Shown here piece after piece: positions 5,975-10,274 of a DNA stretch of 10,274 bases (its first letter is position 1; each line of letters opens with the position of its first letter). The notes below the pieces were generated by a model. The model saw only the letters and a list, made by a program, of their open reading frames with translations. It searched no databases and was not told where the DNA came from. The stretch lies in contig CALHHQ010000009.1 of assembly GCA_938030645.1 (NCBI GenBank), positions 1-10,274 of the forward strand, written 5' to 3'. A program made the translations under genes and the position numbers. The DNA comes from an uncultured Rhizobiaceae group bacterium. Lineage in GTDB: Bacteria > Pseudomonadota > Alphaproteobacteria > Rhizobiales > Rhizobiaceae.

Positions 5975-7641
5975 TATGCTGCATCCTTGGCTGGGTAGAG
6001 TGCTTCTTTGAACGGTTGTGCACCCAAACGACGATAGGTCTCCAAGAAGATTTCGTCGTCTGACAAACGTTTGGTGAGATAGACGTTCACGATAGTCTCG
6101 ATAGCGTCAGTGATTTCGTCAGATGCAAACCCGCGCCCTACAATTTCACCAATGGCAGCGTTTTCATCGCCAGAACCACCAAGCGTGACTTGGTACAGTT
6201 CTTCACCACGCTTTTCGACGCCGAGAATACCGATATGTCCGGCATGGTGATGGCCGCATGCATTGATGCAACCTGAGATTTTAAGCTTCAACTCTCCAAT
6301 CTCGTTTTGCTTATCAAGGTCGGCAAATCGTTCGCCAATGTCTTGGGCAACGGGAATTGAACGCGCCGTGGCCAGTGCACAATAATCTAAGCCCGGGCAA
6401 GCAATGATGTCTGTGATCAAGTCCGCATTGGCCGATGCCATGCCGTTGGCCAAAAGTGCGTCGTAAACGGTTTTCAAATCGTCCAGTTTCACATGAGGCA
6501 GAATGACATTTTGGATGTGACTGACACGCAGTTCATCAAACGAATATTTTTCGCCAAGCCCGGCCATCACGTCAATCTGTTCTGACGTTGCATCGCCCGG
6601 TGCTTCGCCTGTGCCTTTCAGCGCAATTGTCACAATGCCGTAGCCATTTTCACGGTGTTCGCTGACGTTTTGATTGACCCAACGGGCAAAGCTTGGGTCT
6701 GCAATTTTAGCCGCTTCCAATGTCTCGCTCGTTGAAGGAAGCGATTCAAAATCTGGTGCTGCGAAATAGGATTCAATTGCTCGAACGTCTTCATCGGGCA
6801 ATTTCAAGACGCTGTCTTTGATGCGCTCAAATTCTGCATCAATGTCTTTGCGCAACTCATCAATGCCCGTTTCGTGAACGAGAATTTTGATGCGTGCTTT
6901 GTACTTGTTGTCGCGGCGACCGTAGAGGTTGTAAACACGCAAGATCGCTTCGCAGTAAGACAACATGTCTTCCTCAGGCAGCCAATCGCGCACCAGCTTG
7001 CCGATCATCGGCGTGCGGCCAAGACCACCACCTACGTAAACCCGCAGGCCCAATTCCCCTGCATCATTTTTCCTAACTTCCAAACCAATGTCATGAAACT
7101 GCATTGCAGCTCTGTCATTGGGGGAACCAATCACCGCGATTTTGAACTTGCGTGGTAAGAAGAGGAATTCAGGATGTATCGTAGACCATTGGCGCAGAAT
7201 TTCCGCGTAAGGACGTGGATCAGCCACTTCATCAGCCGCCGCACCTGCAAAATGGTCGGCACTGACGTTGCGTATGCAGTTGCCGGACGTTTGGATCGCA
7301 TGCATTTCGACGGATGCGAGGTCTTCCAGAATGTCGGGAATGTCTTCGAGCTTCGGCCAGTTGAACTGGATGTTCTGGCGTGTGGTGAAATGCCCGTAGT
7401 TCCGATCATATTTGCGCGCGATGTGACCGAGCATACGCATTTGCGCTGAATTCAACGTTCCATACGGCACAGCGACACGCAGCATGTAAGCATGCAATTG
7501 CAGATAGACACCGTTCTGCAAGCGGATGGGTTTGAAGTTGTCTTCACTCAATTCGCCTGACACGCGGCGTTGAACCTGCTCGCGGAATTGCGCAACACGG
7601 GCAGACACGAACTCTTGGTCAAATTGATCGTAACGATACAT
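5974..7641 (-). CDS. cysI: Nitrite/sulfite reductase hemoprotein (siroheme, 4Fe-4S)
   Basis: This enzyme carries out six-electron reduction of sulfite to sulfide (or nitrite to ammonium) in the cytosol. The 555-residue protein has the duplicated ferredoxin-like and NIR/SIR fold. A first half-domain (about 45-110) has FTTRQNIQFNW. The first NIR/SIR domain (about 115-270) has TSGNCIRNV. A second half-domain follows at about 330-400. The C-terminal cluster domain has C415-x5-C421 and C458-x3-C462, the ligands of the 4Fe-4S cluster and siroheme. All four cysteines are present. The neighbouring siroheme synthase, DUF2849 and DUF934 genes point to sulfite rather than nitrite as substrate. No CysJ flavoprotein gene is present, and the ferredoxin gene in the operon suggests ferredoxin dependence. 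TAAGGA, overlapping the DUF2849 stop, is the ribosome-binding site. The symbol follows common use for this single-subunit type; the protein is not a close match to enterobacterial CysI in subunit organisation. Confidence 0.93.
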   Translation of the reverse strand: MYRYDQFDQEFVSARVAQFREQVQRRVSGELSEDNFKPIRLQNGVYLQLHAYMLRVAVPYGTLNSAQMRMLGHIARKYDRNYGHFTTRQNIQFNWPKLEDIPDILEDLASVEMHAIQTSGNCIRNVSADHFAGAAADEVADPRPYAEILRQWSTIHPEFLFLPRKFKIAVIGSPNDRAAMQFHDIGLEVRKNDAGELGLRVYVGGGLGRTPMIGKLVRDWLPEEDMLSYCEAILRVYNLYGRRDNKYKARIKILVHETGIDELRKDIDAEFERIKDSVLKLPDEDVRAIESYFAAPDFESLPSTSETLEAAKIADPSFARWVNQNVSEHRENGYGIVTIALKGTGEAPGDATSEQIDVMAGLGEKYSFDELRVSHIQNVILPHVKLDDLKTVYDALLANGMASANADLITDIIACPGLDYCALATARSIPVAQDIGERFADLDKQNEIGELKLKISGCINACGHHHAGHIGILGVEKRGEELYQVTLGGSGDENAAIGEIVGRGFASDEITDAIETIVNVYLTKRLSDDEIFLETYRRLGAQPFKEALYPAKDAA

Positions 7642-7652
7642 TGGGGATGTCC

Positions 7653-7976
7653 TTAAGCGGCGTGGGCCGTTGTGTTGGCTTGTTTGCCAAGGTCGAGACG
7701 AAACGTTGGACCAGCTGCACGGATTTGCTCACGAAAACGCACAGGGATAATTTTTGCACCGTCAACAGAAATATCAATTTCGTATGGCTCTACCACCACG
7801 TTGTCTGCATCTGCCTTGTGCGCGATTGCAGCTTGGGTCTCTTTGTCTGCTTCGGTTTTGATCACCAGAGCAGAGTTTACGTCTTCCACCCAACGGCCAT
7901 TGACACCAAGCCATACGGCTTCACCATCAAGCAAACGATTGGCGGTAAATGTGATTGGAGTTTTCAATAAGGTCAT
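7653..7976 (-). CDS. DUF2849 family protein of the sulfite-reduction operon
   Basis: This 107-residue soluble protein starts MTLLKTPITFTANRLLDGEAV and ends in a short RFREQIRAAGPTFRLDLG tail typical of DUF2849. No cysteine, signal peptide or membrane helix is present. The family has no established function and is known mainly as a neighbour of cysG and sulfite reductase in alphaproteobacteria. The ATG at 7976 overlaps the cysG stop in an ATGA arrangement and has AAGGA eight bases upstream. A longer in-frame extension to 8033 would lie inside cysG and lacks support. The reductase gene follows after 11 bp. Both flanking genes act on siroheme chemistry, so a role in siroheme transfer or reductase maturation is possible but unproven. 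Confidence 0.88.
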   Translation of the reverse strand: MTLLKTPITFTANRLLDGEAVWLGVNGRWVEDVNSALVIKTEADKETQAAIAHKADADNVVVEPYEIDISVDGAKIIPVRFREQIRAAGPTFRLDLGKQANTTAHAA

Positions 7977-9466
7977 GCTGCTAGTCCTTCTAAAGTTGAA
8001 GAAAATTTGATTTCTGAGCCAAGCGGTTCGCACTTGTTCAAGTTGATGCCGGCAACCGCTTCACCGATGATGATAAGCGCTGCCGCAGTCTTTGATTTTT
8101 CGTCAGCCAAGTTTTGAAGATCAGCCAATGTGCCAACCTGACGGCGAGCATCGCGACGACCAATATTTTCCAAAACAGCTACGGGTGTTGTGCTGTGAAG
8201 GCCCGCATCTTGAAGCCGTTGTGCGGTTTCGCGCGCCACCGTGCGGCCCATGTAAACGGAGATCGTTGCACCGCTGAGAGCAAGATTGGCCCAATCAGGA
8301 AGCAAGTCGCCCTTAAGATCGTGACCCGTTGTGAATACTGCAGATGAAGCTGTGCCACGCAAAGTGAGAGGAATTTCTGCTTCAGCTGCGCCAGCCAATG
8401 CGGAAGTCACACCCGGAATGATTTCATAGGACACATCGTTGGCACGCATGGTTGCGATTTCTTCACCAGCGCGGCCAAAGATCATCGGATCGCCGGATTT
8501 CAAACGAACCACTTTCAATCCTTGCTTGGCCTTCTCCACCAACAACGTGTTGATCTCGGCTTGCGACTTGGAATGACAGCCTTTGCGCTTTCCAACGGAA
8601 ATGACTTCCGCATCACGGCGGCTCATACGAACGATTTCGTCTGGCACCAGCGCGTCATGCATTACCACATCAGCATTTTGAAGAACGCGGTGGGCGCGCA
8701 GGGTCAGAAGATCTTCCGCACCAGGGCCCGCACCAATGAGTGACACAAAGCCCTGCCCGTCTTCATCTTGCGACAGCAACTCGCGGGCCGAATGGCAAGC
8801 TTTGCCCATGTCGCCATCGAGAACAGCGGCAGCAGGTTCACCATCGAAAAACCGTTCCCAGAACAAACGACGCTCGCGACCATCTTTGCCTGTGCGTGTG
8901 ACTGCACCACGAAAAGCGTCAGCAAACCGAGCCAGTGCACCCGTGCGAGATGGGAGGAGTTTCTCGATGGACGCTTTCAAACGGCGTGCCAACACGGGTG
9001 CAGTTCCATTGGTGCTTACAGCAACGACCACAGGAGCACGATTTACGATTGAGGGCGTTATGAAGTCGCAAAGGTGGGGCTTATCCACGGCGTTAACAGG
9101 GACACCCACCATACGAGCGGCTTCAACAGCCGATGAATCCAGCGTTTCATCTTCTTGCGCGGTAAACACCAGCGCGGCATCTGCAAAATCTTCAAACTGA
9201 AAATCGCGCTCAATCCACTGGGCGTTCGCGGCAACAATTGCGGTACGCATAGAAGCATTGATTTCAGGAGCGATCACCACAAGACGTGCGTTGGTTTCGC
9301 TGAGCAAACGCAATTTGGCGACAGCTTCTTCGCCACCACCGACAATCACCACAGATTTACCAGCAACTTTGACGAAAGCCGGGAACACATCGAGCTTTGA
9401 CGCGTCATGGGCGTTGAATGCCTGTCCGGCCTCACAAGTTGCAGTGTTTTGCGTTTGAAAATCCAT
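7973..9466 (-). CDS. cysG: Siroheme synthase CysG (trifunctional)
   Basis: This enzyme makes siroheme from uroporphyrinogen III. The C-terminal SUMT domain (about 238-475) methylates it to precorrin-2; the N-terminal domain (about 26-225) performs NAD-dependent oxidation and iron insertion. Visible motifs are the Rossmann VGGGEEA at 42-48, NAVDKPHLCDF with D128 as the likely catalytic aspartate (equivalent to Asp104 of the enterobacterial enzyme), and VAVSTNGTAPVLAR. The SUMT domain has GAGPG-x-EDLLT, GKRKGCHSKSQ-x-I, VRLKSGDP with FGRAGEE, and IPGVTSA. The length is 497 residues; the enterobacterial protein has 457. The start at 9466 is preferred over an upstream in-frame codon at 9538 because AGGAAGGAT (9475-9483) is well spaced and the extra 24 residues resemble nothing in the family. 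This is the first gene of the operon, and it supplies the cofactor for the reductase two genes downstream. Confidence 0.95.
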   Translation of the reverse strand: MDFQTQNTATCEAGQAFNAHDASKLDVFPAFVKVAGKSVVIVGGGEEAVAKLRLLSETNARLVVIAPEINASMRTAIVAANAQWIERDFQFEDFADAALVFTAQEDETLDSSAVEAARMVGVPVNAVDKPHLCDFITPSIVNRAPVVVAVSTNGTAPVLARRLKASIEKLLPSRTGALARFADAFRGAVTRTGKDGRERRLFWERFFDGEPAAAVLDGDMGKACHSARELLSQDEDGQGFVSLIGAGPGAEDLLTLRAHRVLQNADVVMHDALVPDEIVRMSRRDAEVISVGKRKGCHSKSQAEINTLLVEKAKQGLKVVRLKSGDPMIFGRAGEEIATMRANDVSYEIIPGVTSALAGAAEAEIPLTLRGTASSAVFTTGHDLKGDLLPDWANLALSGATISVYMGRTVARETAQRLQDAGLHSTTPVAVLENIGRRDARRQVGTLADLQNLADEKSKTAAALIIIGEAVAGINLNKCEPLGSEIKFSSTLEGLAA

Positions 9467-9507
9467 ATTCTTGGATCCTTCCTGTTGGACCCAAAAGATA
9501 GGAATTA

Positions 9508-9536
9508 CGGGCCAAAGACCCGAGGAACGCCGTTCC
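9508..9536 (-). promoter_or_regulatory. Inverted repeats in the cysG leader
   Basis: Two dyads lie 40 to 70 bases before the cysG start. GGAAC-GCC-GTTCC (9524-9536) is a 5-bp inverted repeat readable on both strands. On the minus strand CGGGTC-TTT-GGCCCG (9508-9522) can form a 6-bp stem with one G-T pair. Neither is followed by a T run. They may be an operator or leader structure controlling the sulfite operon. I recognise no known riboswitch and no confident -35/-10 pair here. Confidence 0.3.
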
Positions 9537-9587
9537 AATGTTTTTGAAGAAGGAGGATTTTTGTTCCTGCGTTTGGTGAAAAGGCAG

Positions 9588-9618
9588 AAAAAGCGCTGAC
9601 TGGGCGGCTAGTCACGCT
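9588..9618 (-). terminator. Rho-independent terminator after the methyltransferase gene
   Basis: Read on the minus strand, AGCGTGACT (9618-9610) pairs with AGTCA-G-CGCT (9601-9592), with one bulged G and an 8-base loop, followed by a TTTTT run at 9592-9588. The stem includes the methyltransferase stop codon. It separates that gene from the cysG operon, which then needs its own promoter in 9467-9587. Confidence 0.7.
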
Positions 9619-10274
9619 GCCAAATGAAGAATGGTGCTTTGTTTGAACGCACACCGAGACTGGCGCGTAAATCATTGGTCACACCGTCTGCAATAGCTTT
9701 GCCATTCGGCAAGTTTGCCAGAGTGTCGTGAAAATCATCGCCAATCATTTTAAAATGATCAATCTGCCGAAACTGCTCCAGACGTTCCGCATCTGTTGCA
9801 AGATGTTCCCCACCTTCACGGGTTTGCATTCCCTCATACGGCCCGGGAAAGGAGAAAATCATTCTACCACCAGATGAAAGCAACCGCGTGAATTCCAAAA
9901 GGTGATCGCCGTAATGACCTGGAATATGTTCGAGAACATGGTTGTGAAGAATCGCATCGAAGTGCCCATCTTCGAATTGCGCAAAGTCTTGCGGGAAATA
10001 TAGTGGTTTGCACTTTGCGTGAGGATATTTCTCTGGTCGCGGGTCAGACGTGACGTATCGGTCGCCGAGTTCTTGTTGCAGCGGGCCGTGGAGCGCCGCT
10101 TCTGGTGCCATGTGCAGCACACTGCCCTTGGGGCGTCGCGCCATCAATGGAAACAGATGCGTTTCGTAAACGTGCAAGCCGATACGGTGTCGTGCTTTGG
10201 AATTGCACTGAACACACTGCTCATTCCTGCGGCCACGGAATTCGCGGAACGCTGTGCCGCCACAAATATTACAC
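9608..10274 (-). CDS. SAM-dependent methyltransferase with zinc-ribbon-like N-terminus (partial)
   Basis: The frame is open to the right edge of the window, so the 5' end of the gene is missing. The visible part starts with CNICGG and, about 20 residues later, CVQCNSKARHR. This CxxC...CxxC pattern looks like a small zinc-binding ribbon. It is followed by a class I methyltransferase domain: a degenerate SAM-binding motif I (SVLHMAPEAALHG), a DPRP strand, DFAQFEDGHFDAILHNHVLEHIP typical of Methyltransf_11-type enzymes, and LLSSGGRMIFSFPGP. No transmembrane segment is seen. An internal TTG at 10175-10177 is not a likely start because the cysteine motif lies upstream in the same frame. The substrate cannot be inferred; related proteins are often annotated only as class I methyltransferases. 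The gene ends in TAG at 9608-9610, inside a terminator stem. Confidence 0.85.
   Translation of the reverse strand, partial: CNICGGTAFREFRGRRNEQCVQCNSKARHRIGLHVYETHLFPLMARRPKGSVLHMAPEAALHGPLQQELGDRYVTSDPRPEKYPHAKCKPLYFPQDFAQFEDGHFDAILHNHVLEHIPGHYGDHLLEFTRLLSSGGRMIFSFPGPYEGMQTREGGEHLATDAERLEQFRQIDHFKMIGDDFHDTLANLPNGKAIADGVTNDLRASLGVRSNKAPFFIWQRD

Noticed and set aside
5441..5998. 185-codon plus-strand frame over the DUF934 gene
   Set aside because: The minus-strand frame carries the conserved DUF934 signature and coupled operon spacing; the antisense product shows no recognisable motif.
7977..8033. Extension of the DUF2849 gene into cysG
   Set aside because: The extra residues overlap the cysG C-terminus; the ATG at 7976 with AAGGA eight bases upstream and the ATGA junction is a standard coupled start.
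9467..9538. N-terminal extension of CysG by 24 residues
   Set aside because: The start at 9466 has a strong AGGAAGGAT ribosome-binding site. The extension would place coding sequence over the leader dyads and has no family similarity.
9550..9599. Plus-strand AGGAGG followed by a 12-codon frame from TTG (MFLRLVKRQKKR)
   Set aside because: The Shine-Dalgarno match is good, but the frame is tiny, lies antisense in the operon leader and ends in the terminator stem. Chance is the simpler explanation.

Overview
The window is chromosomal DNA of about 50% GC. It most likely comes from an alphaproteobacterium, probably of the Hyphomicrobiales (Rhizobiales). The reasons are the glnB-glnA pair behind a sigma-54-type promoter, the sulfite-reduction cluster in the order cysG, DUF2849, nitrite/sulfite reductase, DUF934, and an adrenodoxin-type ferredoxin. 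This placement is inferred from gene order and protein character, not from a search. There are no rRNA, tRNA, CRISPR or transposon features, and no gene-free stretch exceeds about 250 bases.

Bases 1-2100 are a nitrogen-assimilation unit. The leader holds a -24/-12 promoter motif in two overlapping registers and an 18-base inverted repeat. It is followed by glnB (PII signal protein, GTG start, uridylylation tyrosine Y51) and glnA (type I glutamine synthetase, adenylylation tyrosine Y398). A strong intrinsic terminator closes the unit.

Bases 2100-3835 hold a two-gene cassette: a small YCII/DGPF-domain protein, then an ECF42-type sigma factor with a long C-terminal extension ending in a TPR-like region. 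The leader contains a candidate ECF42 promoter, which suggests that the sigma factor controls its own cassette. No anti-sigma gene is visible.

Bases 3939-5094 encode a thiol-redox pair. CcdA is the membrane electron carrier. It is followed by an exported thioredoxin-like protein with a CSTC active site and serine where the conserved cis-proline is expected. The 3' end of this unit meets the next, convergent, operon at a small perfect hairpin.

Bases 9466 down to 5099 (minus strand) form a tightly packed sulfite-assimilation operon: siroheme synthase (cysG), DUF2849 protein, siroheme/4Fe-4S nitrite/sulfite reductase, DUF934 protein and a 2Fe-2S ferredoxin. CysG makes the siroheme, the reductase uses it to form sulfide, and the ferredoxin is the likely electron donor. 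No APS/PAPS reductase (cysH) lies between DUF934 and the end of the operon.

The right end (9588-10274, minus strand) holds the 3' part of a SAM-dependent methyltransferase gene with an N-terminal zinc-ribbon-like CxxC...CxxC segment. It is cut by the window edge and is closed by its own terminator before the cysG leader. Most of the window is ordinary housekeeping metabolism. The less-described parts are the ECF42-DGPF cassette, the atypical thioredoxin and the two DUF proteins of the sulfite operon.
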